Notes under the pieces: generated by a model
Databases searched by the model: none
What the model saw: the letters and a program-made list of their open reading frames with translations, nothing else
What the model was told of the DNA's origin: nothing
NCBI GenBank assembly: GCA_003155465.1
Contig: PMCR01000563.1
Span: 1-23,620 of the forward strand
From: Myxococcales bacterium
GTDB lineage: Bacteria > Myxococcota > Polyangia > Fen-1088
Length of the DNA stretch: 23,620 bases
Reading direction: 5' to 3'
Translations under genes and position numbers: made by a program
In this document: positions 8,118 through 15,476 of the stretch, in pieces
How the letters are laid out: each line of letters starts with the position of its first letter
Position numbering within the stretch: position 1 is the first letter of the stretch

Positions 8118-9287
8118 ATGACCTCCCTTTCGACACTTCACGCCGGCCAGCAGATCCTCGTATTCTGCGACCATCCTCATGAGGGTGGGCTCTCCCAGAT
8201 CGACGGAAGATACCGGCCGGTCTGGGAGAAGCTTCCAGCCGAGCATCAGACGGCCCTCGCCCGTTATTTCCTGCCGCACAGGTCGAGCAAAGCTGTGGTC
8301 GCCCCAACGAGACCTCGCGTCATCAAGTGGTACTGCCCGTTCGCGGGCCAAGGGGTCTTCCCATCGGGTCACCGCTACTGCCTCAACACCTACACGGGGT
8401 GCTCACATCGTTGCCGATACTGCTACGCCGCAGGTTACGAGCCCGACGATGCCGGTCCCAAGCGCGACTTCGCCTCGCTTTTGGCGAAGGACCTAGCCGA
8501 CCTTGAGCGATTCGACGTTCCACCCGCACCAATTCATTTGTCGAACAGCACCGATCCGCTCCAGCAGAACCTTGAAGATCGGTACGGCCACACGAAGCTC
8601 GCCCTGGAAGGCATGCTGGCCCACCGTCGGCGCTTCACGACGGTGACCATCCTGACCAAGAACCCCGGCCTCGCCGCCAGTAAGGAATACGCGCGACTTC
8701 TGGCCGCACTGGGTGCGCCGGGTGCGGATCGTCCAACCGCCGCCAAGTGGCGGGCCGCTGGCGCGCCGGCAGTTCAAGTCGAGGTCAGCTTGGCGTTTTG
8801 GCGCGAGGAAGCCAGCAGGTTCTGGGATCCTGGAGCGCCCTCAGTCGCCGAGCGCATCGCGGGTATCCGCGCGCTCCGCGAAACCGGCATTTCCGTCGTG
8901 CTGCGCATCGACCCGCTCTTTCCGCGCTCGCCATTGCCGATGCCGCCCGGACGAAACCTGTCGGACTTTGGCTTGGCCGAGGCGCAGACTCTCGATGATC
9001 TTGATAACTTGGTCTCCTTGGCCAAGGCGACGGGCGTTCGGCACGTCGTGTTCTCGCCTGTGAAGATCGTGCAGCCTCGCCGGAGCAGGATGACCCCAGA
9101 AATGAGCCGCCTCCTTGATGTCTACCGCGCCATTGCTTCACCTGAGAAGGCAGTATGGCGAGGCGGAAGCTGGCGGCTACCACCGTCGGCCGCGGAGCGC
9201 TTCATCACAGGCCCCTTCTTGGAGGTTTGCCAGCGGCAGCGCGTGCCCGCGAAGTTCTGCATGCGGAACCTAGTCGAGACTCCTTGA
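8118..9287 (+). CDS. Radical SAM protein, spore-photoproduct-lyase-like group
   Basis: The product has 389 residues; the start is ATG 8118, preceded by CAGGTGA. The iron-sulfur motif is TGCSHRCRYCYA, the classic CxxxCxxC that binds a 4Fe-4S cluster and S-adenosylmethionine, preceded by NTYTGCSH as in SPL-like and Rv2578c-like proteins. Further family signs are HLSNSTDPLQ, the ILTKNPGL strand, VVLRIDPLFPRSPLP and a Cys near the C-terminus (FCMRNL). Members of this group use a 5'-deoxyadenosyl radical. Spore photoproduct lyase repairs thymine dimers, but the many SPL-like relatives have unknown substrates. The gene follows the zinc/MerR-like gene on the same strand and converges with the ShosTA-like pair. 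A DNA or nucleotide substrate is suggested only by the context. Confidence 0.85.
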   Translation: MTSLSTLHAGQQILVFCDHPHEGGLSQIDGRYRPVWEKLPAEHQTALARYFLPHRSSKAVVAPTRPRVIKWYCPFAGQGVFPSGHRYCLNTYTGCSHRCRYCYAAGYEPDDAGPKRDFASLLAKDLADLERFDVPPAPIHLSNSTDPLQQNLEDRYGHTKLALEGMLAHRRRFTTVTILTKNPGLAASKEYARLLAALGAPGADRPTAAKWRAAGAPAVQVEVSLAFWREEASRFWDPGAPSVAERIAGIRALRETGISVVLRIDPLFPRSPLPMPPGRNLSDFGLAEAQTLDDLDNLVSLAKATGVRHVVFSPVKIVQPRRSRMTPEMSRLLDVYRAIASPEKAVWRGGSWRLPPSAAERFITGPFLEVCQRQRVPAKFCMRNLVETP

Positions 9288-9360
9288 TACCTGTTGGGCA
9301 TCGCACGCAGGCGGGATTCCACGCGACTTCGCGCGCGAGCCACAGCTTTCTTGGCCAGCG

Positions 9361-9984
9361 CTACTCGACGACTTCCCGCCGCGCGAAGAAGATACCAATG
9401 ACCGGCACACCTGGAAACTGATGCTGGAGAACCCGCTTGGCGGCCACGAAGTGGGAGCCGTTCGTGAGCACGTCATCCACGACCCCGATCTGCTCCGGCG
9501 TCGGCCGCACGAGTGACTTGTCCATGGTGAGCAGATGCTCTCGCTCCTCCGGGCTCAGGCGGTGCCCCGACGGCCCGACGGCGTGGTCGGGATCGGTCGA
9601 CTCGATCTGGACGAGCAACTCCCGAATGTCGTACTCAGCATCACGGTCGACGGCCTTGAGTACTCGGACCATTCTGTCGTCGTACCTCGGGTCAGTCTTG
9701 ATCGCGGAGGGGGGCATGGGCACAAGCGTGGCCCGTCGTAGCCACTTGGGATTCATGCCGGACCGCAACTCGTCAGCGATCTGCTGAACAGCCTGTTCTT
9801 TGTAGCGCCACTCCGGCTTCCCGCGCCGCTCGACCGGCTTCTTGAAGTTCTGGATGATGTCGTTGGTCCCGCTGTGGCTGAATCCTGCTCGTGGCGTGTA
9901 TTCCCGCAGGTAGTAGCAGACATCATCCTGTCTGAGATAATAGTGCTCGGGACGGGTGAGGTCGTCGATCTTCGAGAACTTCAC
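9361..9984 (-). CDS. Phosphoribosyltransferase-fold protein, ShosT-like
   Basis: Translation probably starts at GTG 9984, which overlaps the stop of the DprA-like gene in a GTGA arrangement, giving 207 residues. The C-terminal part has a PRPP-binding loop of the type I phosphoribosyltransferase fold, IGVVDDVLTNGSHF, followed by VPVIGIFFARR. The N-terminal half (DDLTRPEHYYLRQDDVCYYL...FSHSGTNDIIQNFKKP) is specific to this group, and VPMPPSAIKTDPRYDDR resembles the substrate-side strand of ComF-like proteins. In the ShosTA toxin-antitoxin/anti-phage system the toxin ShosT is a phosphoribosyltransferase paired with a DprA-like ShosA; the coupling seen here fits that pair. The assignment rests on domain combination, not on alignment. 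Confidence 0.75.
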   Translation of the reverse strand: MKFSKIDDLTRPEHYYLRQDDVCYYLREYTPRAGFSHSGTNDIIQNFKKPVERRGKPEWRYKEQAVQQIADELRSGMNPKWLRRATLVPMPPSAIKTDPRYDDRMVRVLKAVDRDAEYDIRELLVQIESTDPDHAVGPSGHRLSPEEREHLLTMDKSLVRPTPEQIGVVDDVLTNGSHFVAAKRVLQHQFPGVPVIGIFFARREVVE

Positions 9985-10898
9985 CCAAGCGCCTTTTTGA
10001 TGTCGTCGTAGTCGCGCACGCGGATTGCGCCCTTCTCCTCGAACCGCACCGGCCAAGTCAGCGACTCGTCCTTGAAGCAGCTCTCCAAAATGAGCAGTTT
10101 CCGACGCTGCTGAAGGGCGGCGCGTGCCTGTATGAGGGTCCCCGATGTTTCGCCGGCCTCGACAATGATGGTGGCTGCGGTCAGCGCGGACATTGTCACG
10201 TTGCGCTCTGGGAAGAAGAGTCGGTTTTGCGGCGCATGCTGGACCGAGTACCGGACGACCGGCACCTGGCTTACCACGAGGTGCTCCAGGGCGATCTTCT
10301 TCTGGAGGTCGCGATTCTCCGCCGGGTAGGTGGAGGATAACGATGTGCCGAGCACAGCGATCGTGCGGCCTCCCTCGTCGAGGGCGGTGGTGTGCGCTAC
10401 CGTGTCCACGCCGGCCGCCAGACCCGATACCACGGTGAAGTCGTCTTTGACCAGGAGCCTTGCGATTCTCCGTGTCCGCCGAATTCCTTCATCGGTGGGA
10501 TGCCGCGTGCCGACCACGGCTACCGCCCTGGTCTCGACGAGCGGCCAGAACCCCTGGAAGTAGAGCACCTCCAGCGGATTCGCGGCATCCCGCAGCTTGC
10601 TCGGGTATTCGGCCGCTCGGTGGATGCGCACGCCGAAGCGGCTCACACCGGCATCCTTGAGGATGCCGAGCGCCTTCGCGGCCATCTCGCTGGCCTTACT
10701 CGGGTCGACCAGATCTGATGGCAAGGCCTCGGGGTTGTCGCGAAAGAGCTTGGCCAGCTTCGCGAAGGTCATGCCTTCGCGCATCCAGAGGCACTCGTAC
10801 GCGCCAATCTCCTGCAGTGGTGAGACGGGGGTGGAGGCCGAAACATCGGTGCCGCCCCAGTGCAGTGCATGCTGTCCCATGCGTCGGGAGCATAGCAC
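9981..10898 (-). CDS. DprA/Smf-like Rossmann protein, ShosA-like
   Basis: The product has 305 residues from GTG 10898, where AGGTGA lies just upstream; ATG 10880 is an alternative. The DprA core is clear: AVAVVGTRHPTDEG, VVSGLAAGVDTVAH, TIAVLGTSLSSTYPAEN, FFPERNVTMSALTAATIIVEAGETSGTLIQARAAL. Canonical DprA loads RecA on single-stranded DNA during transformation. This copy has a divergent N-terminal region and no C-terminal winged helix (it ends at DDIKKALG), and it sits in an accessory island coupled to a phosphoribosyltransferase gene. This is the arrangement of ShosTA, where ShosA is the antitoxin. It is therefore more likely an antitoxin or defence component than the housekeeping DprA. The four-base overlap implies translational coupling. 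Confidence 0.8.
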   Translation of the reverse strand: MLCSRRMGQHALHWGGTDVSASTPVSPLQEIGAYECLWMREGMTFAKLAKLFRDNPEALPSDLVDPSKASEMAAKALGILKDAGVSRFGVRIHRAAEYPSKLRDAANPLEVLYFQGFWPLVETRAVAVVGTRHPTDEGIRRTRRIARLLVKDDFTVVSGLAAGVDTVAHTTALDEGGRTIAVLGTSLSSTYPAENRDLQKKIALEHLVVSQVPVVRYSVQHAPQNRLFFPERNVTMSALTAATIIVEAGETSGTLIQARAALQQRRKLLILESCFKDESLTWPVRFEEKGAIRVRDYDDIKKALG

Positions 10899-11693
10899 TG
10901 ATCACCTGCGCAGGGTGAAGCGGGGATGAGGAAGGTATCCCCCGTCTGCGATGCCGCGGAGATCACGCTCACGCGAGGAGGGTGGGAGACCGACGGTAGA
11001 TCAGACCCGGTCCCGTTCCGAGAGCCTGTGCGATCCACGCAGCCGGGGATCTCCACCGTGTCGTCCTTTGACGCTCACCGAAACGGCGGCGCCCGTCAGT
11101 CGTTCTTGTCCTTGTCAGCGATCGAGGTATTGGTGGCGCCACCGTGCTGGGTGATCCGCGGGGGCGGCATCGCACCTTGACTGCGTCGCGCGTGAAGGCG
11201 TCGTCCGTCGCGTCGTCCGTCGCCTTGCTGGCCCAAAGGTCATCGTGGTAGACAACGGCCCGGGGCGTTCGCGGGGGCTCTTGACCAGTGGGCGTATCGA
11301 AACAGCTTCGAGCTGTACTCCCTTCGCCCCGGCAAGCCCGTACCCGCGGGCGTCCTTGGGAGTACTCCCGGGGGGACAGACAAGGCAGCTTGGCTCTCGA
11401 TGGTCGGGACTGCTGGATGGCGCGCGTGGTATTCCTTCCCCTTGTTCGGAATCCTCGATTGTCAGAAGATGGTATCCGTGTCGTCCACCCAGAAGCCCAT
11501 GCCCCGGAGGAGATCGAAGGTTTCCGGTCCGGCGGAGGCCATTCGACGTGATTCCACGAGCGAGACCACCCGACATCCTTCCTTCTTCCGAAGTGAGCAG
11601 CAATCCCAAGTCACGTTGGACTCAGCCGAGACCAGGCCGACCTTGCCATCATCGTGTCCTGTCCGCCTGATTCCGATCGGGAATAGCCGTGTT
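10899..11693. other. Long stretch without an intact gene
   Basis: About 800 bases separate the DprA-like gene from the likely start of the next gene. ORFs here have shadow-like composition. The contents seen are a degenerate IS3-type transposase scrap (11242-11345), a 12-bp tandem pair GCGTCGTCCGTC near 11198-11222, and the possible N-terminal extension of the downstream gene from 11400, which is low-complexity and unlike the rest of that protein. The stretch looks like debris between two inserted modules. Confidence 0.55.
11242..11345 (+). mobile_element. Remnant of an IS3-family transposase (OrfB, rve domain)
   Basis: One frame reads VIVVDNGP at 11242-11262, and the next frame from 11265 reads AFAGALDQWAYRNSFELYSL followed by RPGKPV. 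In IS3-group OrfB integrases the continuous motif is DNGPEF...RALDQWAY...L.F.RPGKPVQNA, containing the second catalytic Asp. The match to both halves, split by a frameshift, marks a dead fragment of about 35 residues. No inverted repeats or rest of the element are visible. Confidence 0.7.
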
Positions 11694-12707
11694 TTGCGAG
11701 CGACCCCTGTATTCGATACTTATTGGCGCTTCGCCGCATTGAGGCAGGGCATCTTCATGCGCAGGGTTATGGGGAGCCCTCAACCGTGGACAGATGACCC
11801 GGTCCTGGCAGCCAACCGGTTCACGAACGCCTACCGGGCTGCCGACCGCGTCAGTCAGTACTTGATCCGGCACGTTCTCTACGATGGCCCACAGACTCCC
11901 GATGAGATCTTCTTTCGGGCGCTCCTTTTCAAATTCTTCAACCGCATCGAGGCTTGGGAGGAGCTCACAACGAATCTCGGGACTCCCTCATGGAAGGGCT
12001 TCGATTTCGAGCGGTACGCACGCGTCTTCGATTCGATGTTGGCGCGCGGCGAGCGAGTCTACTCGGCAGCGTACATCATGCCGTCACCGGCGTTCGGAAG
12101 CGTCCGCAAACACCGAAACCACCTCCGGCTCCTCGAGCACATGTTGCGAGATGGGGCACCCCGGCGAATCGCCAGGGCGCGGTCGCTCAAGGAGGTCTTT
12201 GAGACGTTCCGCAGCTACCCCTCTCTAGGGGACTTCCTCGCGTTCCAGTTCGCCATCGACCTGAACTACAGCGACCTGATCGACTTCTCCGAAATGGAGT
12301 TCGTCGTAGCCGGTCCCGGCGCACGCGACGGCATCCGCAAATGCTTCGCGGACACGGGCGGTCTCAGCGATTCTGATCTCATCCGTGCGGTTGGCGAGCG
12401 CACAGACCGAGAGTTCGAGCGGCTCGGACTCACGTTCCAGACGCTCTGGGGCCGCCCGCTCCAGCTCATCGACTGTCAGAACCTCTTCTGCGAGGTGGGC
12501 AAGTACGCGCGAGTCGTGCATCCGGAGGTCAAGGGCGAGTCGGGCCGCACGCGCATCAAGCAGAGGTTTATCCCCAACTCGGATCCGATCCCCCAATGGT
12601 ACCCGCCGAAATGGGGACTCAAAGTCCCTGCCTTTGCCAATGAGAAGCAACCGCGGCATTGGCCGCGGCAGCAGGGGCTGGCATTCGGCACTTCCTCCAG
12701 CGCATGA
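11694..12707 (+). CDS. 5-hmdU DNA kinase helical-domain / thymine-hypermodification family protein
   Basis: The conserved part begins at VFDTYWRFAALRQGIFMRR, so TTG 11694 is taken as start (337 residues); ATG 11400 would add about 98 residues of low-quality sequence, and ATG 11757 would cut into the domain. Diagnostic segments are WTDDPVLAANRFTNAYRAAD, RVSQYLIRHVLY, FFRALLFKFFNRIEAWE, YSAAYIMPSP and KHRNHLRLLEHM. From memory these belong to the helical domain found with phage 5-hydroxymethyl-dU DNA kinases and the alpha-glutamyl/putrescinyl-thymine pyrophosphorylase group, which act on modified thymines in DNA. No P-loop kinase domain is present. Forty-five bases downstream begins a dCTP-deaminase-fold gene on the same strand. 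Making, reading or excising modified thymine are all possible roles. Confidence 0.7.
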   Translation: MRATPVFDTYWRFAALRQGIFMRRVMGSPQPWTDDPVLAANRFTNAYRAADRVSQYLIRHVLYDGPQTPDEIFFRALLFKFFNRIEAWEELTTNLGTPSWKGFDFERYARVFDSMLARGERVYSAAYIMPSPAFGSVRKHRNHLRLLEHMLRDGAPRRIARARSLKEVFETFRSYPSLGDFLAFQFAIDLNYSDLIDFSEMEFVVAGPGARDGIRKCFADTGGLSDSDLIRAVGERTDREFERLGLTFQTLWGRPLQLIDCQNLFCEVGKYARVVHPEVKGESGRTRIKQRFIPNSDPIPQWYPPKWGLKVPAFANEKQPRHWPRQQGLAFGTSSSA

Positions 12708-12752
12708 GCGGAACCCCACCAAAGCACGAAAGCAACATGGGGAGCTGACTGG

Positions 12753-13409
12753 ATGCCATTTTGGACGACTCAAAGAATCCGCGAGGCGCTCGGCGGCCAC
12801 AACTCGCCGATACTGAGGCCAAAACTCGAGCGCGCGAATAACGCCTGCTACGAGATGGCACTCGGTACCGAAGCATTCATCACGTCGATGACGGGCACGA
12901 CGCAGACATTCGAACCTGGTCGGCAGGTGCGGATTCCGCCGGGGCAGTTCGGGCTCCTTATCACAGACGAGGAGATCTGCCTCCCGCTGAACATCTTGGC
13001 GTTCATCTCGATCAAGGCATCAAAGAAGATGCGCGGCCTTGTGAACGTGTCGGGGTTTCATGTAGACCCGGGCTTTCGGGGTCGTCTCAAGTTCTCCGTC
13101 TATAACGCCGGATCGGAAGCTATTGTTCTTGATGTTGGCGAACGTCTTTTTCCCATTTGGTTCTACGAGCTACCCGAGGACAACGAAGACGAGTACAACG
13201 GCCGGCACAAGGGGCAAATGACCATCACGTCGGAGGACGCCATGCGTTTGCAGGGGGAGGTCGCATCTCCTGCCGCGTTGAAGAAGGAGATCGACGAGAT
13301 CCGCTCGACGGTCGCCAACTGGAAGGCGGCCACCACCGGGGCTCTCATTACGGCTGTGGCGACAGCGCTGGCAGCCATCGTTGCAGCCGTCGTGAAACTC
13401 GGGAAGTAG
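12753..13409 (+). CDS. dCTP deaminase/dUTPase-fold protein with C-terminal membrane helix
   Basis: The product has 218 residues from ATG 12753, with GGGAG ten bases upstream. The fold signature is in residues 78-140: LPLNILAFIS, MRGLVNVSGFHVDPGFRGRL (DPGFRG at 105-110) and VYNAGS, matching the DPGWSG...LEFYNSG block of dCTP deaminases and dUTPases. The position of the catalytic Glu of dCTP deaminase is Ser115 here, and the RSS substrate motif is replaced by IKASKK, so deamination is doubtful. Residues about 173-190 look like a coiled linker and 194-214 form a hydrophobic helix before the terminal KLGK, predicting a tail-anchored protein. The pairing with the preceding thymine-modification-family gene suggests nucleotide sensing or a membrane effector. 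dCTP deaminase-fold proteins are known anti-phage agents, but through active deamination. Confidence 0.75.
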   Translation: MPFWTTQRIREALGGHNSPILRPKLERANNACYEMALGTEAFITSMTGTTQTFEPGRQVRIPPGQFGLLITDEEICLPLNILAFISIKASKKMRGLVNVSGFHVDPGFRGRLKFSVYNAGSEAIVLDVGERLFPIWFYELPEDNEDEYNGRHKGQMTITSEDAMRLQGEVASPAALKKEIDEIRSTVANWKAATTGALITAVATALAAIVAAVVKLGK

Positions 13410-13514
13410 CTTTGACCCCTTCGGCGCCCGAGATTGTTCCCCGAGTTGGTACGTGATCAACGCCAACTATTCTTGCCGACCGGCAGAAATGATTGTCGCT
13501 GATCATTCGACCGC

Positions 13515-14573
13515 TCATCCGCCTCGAGATTGTCCGTTGGGGGATGTTTCTGTTCGGGACCCTGACCCCATTCTTTGCGTCCGTACCGACCAGGCAGACC
13601 ATGCCTGAATGAGCTGCGGGTTCGTGCAGCCCGCCATCACTTCCGTTGCTTGGTCGTGGCGCGCGCGCCGACGAGCGGATTCCGCGCCGAGGACGCGGAG
13701 CAAGTTCTGGTAGCCTTCTGGCGCCCCTCGGATCAAGGCGAGTTCAGCGAGCTGGCTCTCGCTGACTTCCGGCTTGGCGAGATCGACCATCCGTTGGTAC
13801 AACTCGCCAACGAGTGCTTCTCCCCGGTTGACGTCGATCGCGAGCGAGTCGGTGTTCATCGCCAGCCTGGTCTCTGGCGCGCAAGAAAACTGTGATGCGG
13901 CGTCCACATACACATGGAGGCTGTCGCTCCACTGGTGGTAGCGGCCAACTCCGAGGCCGAGCCAACCGGCCATTATCTCCTGGAGAACTGTGAACTGCAG
14001 GAAGTTGTAGGGCAAGCCGCGATGGAGATCGTTGCTCCGCAGAATTTGCATCCACTCAAGGCGCCCGGCGCGGACCTTTAGGAGCGAAGCCACGTTGCAG
14101 GGGATGTCCGGACAGCGCGGCGTACCGTCGTTCTGAGGCAAGTCAGCGCGGACGTCCCAAAGCTGGAGCACTACCTGCCGACTCGCGGGGTTGGAGGCGA
14201 GCACATCGCAGGCGCGTTGGACCTGGTCGACGCCGAACTGCCGCCTGAGACGGTAGCCGTATGCCCCGGCGTACGTCGGTCCCTCGCCTGCGAATTCCGG
14301 TAACCTAGGGAACCAGTAGTTCAGCGGGCCAGCGTCGTTGCTTCCCGCCAGGATCCAGACCACCTCGGCGATACCGAATGCTGGGTTGATCGCCGGGTGT
14401 CGCGATGTGACCCAGCGCTGTCGTGGGTCATCGATCTCAAACGCCACATGGAGTAGCTCGAACGCTTCGCCGGCACGACTCGGCTGGAGATTGTCGCTTG
14501 CTGCCGTCGCCATCACCGCCTGGTACGCTTGGCGCCAGACGTCATCCGCCGTCGTCCCGCGAAAGATTTCCAT
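13515..14573 (-). CDS. Thymidylate synthase family protein (dUMP-type active site)
   Basis: The product has 352 residues from ATG 14573, preceded by GAGGG. All key residues of the thymidylate synthase fold are visible: Glu70 and Trp73 (GIAEVVWILAGSND), Tyr105 and Arg108 (AGAYGYRLR), the nucleophile Cys159 in IPCN, Arg179, Ser180 and Asp182 (RSNDLHRGLPYN), Asn190, which in the family reads the uracil ring, and Asp217, His220, Tyr222 (SDSLHVY). Asn190 favours dUMP over dCMP. It could make dTMP or, like phage relatives, hydroxymethyl-dUMP. About 130 residues after Tyr222 are unlike the short ending of housekeeping enzymes, and the last 25 are low-complexity. It is the last gene of the minus-strand operon, 84 bases after its neighbour. 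Confidence 0.88.
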   Translation of the reverse strand: MEIFRGTTADDVWRQAYQAVMATAASDNLQPSRAGEAFELLHVAFEIDDPRQRWVTSRHPAINPAFGIAEVVWILAGSNDAGPLNYWFPRLPEFAGEGPTYAGAYGYRLRRQFGVDQVQRACDVLASNPASRQVVLQLWDVRADLPQNDGTPRCPDIPCNVASLLKVRAGRLEWMQILRSNDLHRGLPYNFLQFTVLQEIMAGWLGLGVGRYHQWSDSLHVYVDAASQFSCAPETRLAMNTDSLAIDVNRGEALVGELYQRMVDLAKPEVSESQLAELALIRGAPEGYQNLLRVLGAESARRRARHDQATEVMAGCTNPQLIQAWSAWSVRTQRMGSGSRTETSPNGQSRGG

Positions 14574-14657
14574 GATGTTACCCTCGTGGCACCCTAGCTG
14601 CCGCCTGATCCAGGCCGCGTTCGGCCGCCGTCGTGCCTCGCTGACACGGTTCAGACT

Positions 14658-15476
14658 TCATCCTTCCCCTACCTGCGCGGGCCGGTCTCCATCGACCGCG
14701 TCTCCGGCGAGCTCCTGGATCAGATCCGTGACGTCGGCTTTCGTCCAGGAGCCGCTGTTCCGCTCCAAGGTTGCATAGGTCGACATGCAGATGAGTGGCC
14801 CCGGAGCGAGTTTGGTCTGTTCGCAGACGAATGCCTGCAGTCGCGCGAGGCCGAGGAGGTTTCCGAGCGCCTTTTGAAGATAGTAGTGGGAACGATACAG
14901 CGCCGTCATCACGAGCCTCTTCTCGCGGGTGATCTTCAGGCTCACGTGCGACAGACATGGTCCTCCGATGTGGTGCTTGCGATCGCTGACCGGGTCGTAG
15001 AGCGGGAGATCGAGACCCACCTCGGACAGCGAAAGCTCGTAGCACCCGGTCTTGACTGACTTCCCCGCGAGTTGCTTGCAGATCTTCTCGATGCAGTACT
15101 TGAGCGGGTTGATTGGTCCTGTTGGACCATCGCGCCGTACAAATCGGTGGGCGTAGGTTCCCCAGCGCAGCTCGGGCAGGCGCTTGATGCTGGGATAGAT
15201 CTCATCCGGGTAGGTTTCGTAGACGCCCTTGGGCCCATGCCGCCGATACTCGCCGGCGGGAAAGATCGTTTCGGCCACCGTCGAGAGCGGAAAGTGGCCG
15301 GCCGCGCGAAGGAACCCGTCGAGGCGTGCTTCAATCCGACGATCATCTGCGCCGCGGCGCATCGGGTCTAGGATTTCGAGGATGAGGTTGTAGTCCTCCC
15401 AGTCCTGGCATGTGCTCAGATACTGGACCGCGGCGAGCCAGACAGTGGCTCGGCTCCCGCCCGTGATCGGTTTCAT
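14658..15476 (-). CDS. Divergent thymidylate-synthase-fold protein
   Basis: The product has 272 residues, and its ATG overlaps the stop of the C1 protease gene (ATGA). The segment GGPCLSHVSLKI has a Cys (174) placed like the TS nucleophile. It is followed by ALYRSHYYLQKALGNLLGLA, which aligns with the TS block QRSxDxxLGxPFN and keeps Arg195, Ser196 and perhaps Asn206, and by GPLICMSTYATLE in place of GDxIHTGGDAHLY. The Asp of the RSxD motif is replaced by Tyr and the late His/Tyr pair is lost, so ordinary methylation of dUMP is unlikely. The N-terminal part holds HFPLSTVAETIFP and a YETYPDEIYPSIKRLPELRWGTYAHR-like stretch that corresponds to the substrate-loop region. It pairs with a canonical TS gene downstream. 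A modified-nucleotide enzyme or a nucleotide sensor is plausible. Confidence 0.65.
   Translation of the reverse strand: MKPITGGSRATVWLAAVQYLSTCQDWEDYNLILEILDPMRRGADDRRIEARLDGFLRAAGHFPLSTVAETIFPAGEYRRHGPKGVYETYPDEIYPSIKRLPELRWGTYAHRFVRRDGPTGPINPLKYCIEKICKQLAGKSVKTGCYELSLSEVGLDLPLYDPVSDRKHHIGGPCLSHVSLKITREKRLVMTALYRSHYYLQKALGNLLGLARLQAFVCEQTKLAPGPLICMSTYATLERNSGSWTKADVTDLIQELAGDAVDGDRPAQVGEG

Noticed and set aside
12225..12800. Minus-strand 191-codon frame opposite the hypermodification-family gene
   Set aside because: Antisense shadow; the plus strand carries strong family motifs over the same bases.
13515..13590. GGGGTCAGGGTCC-like string at the TS 3' end as an insertion-sequence remnant
   Set aside because: The match is short and no transposase or repeat partner is present; it is not enough to call an element.
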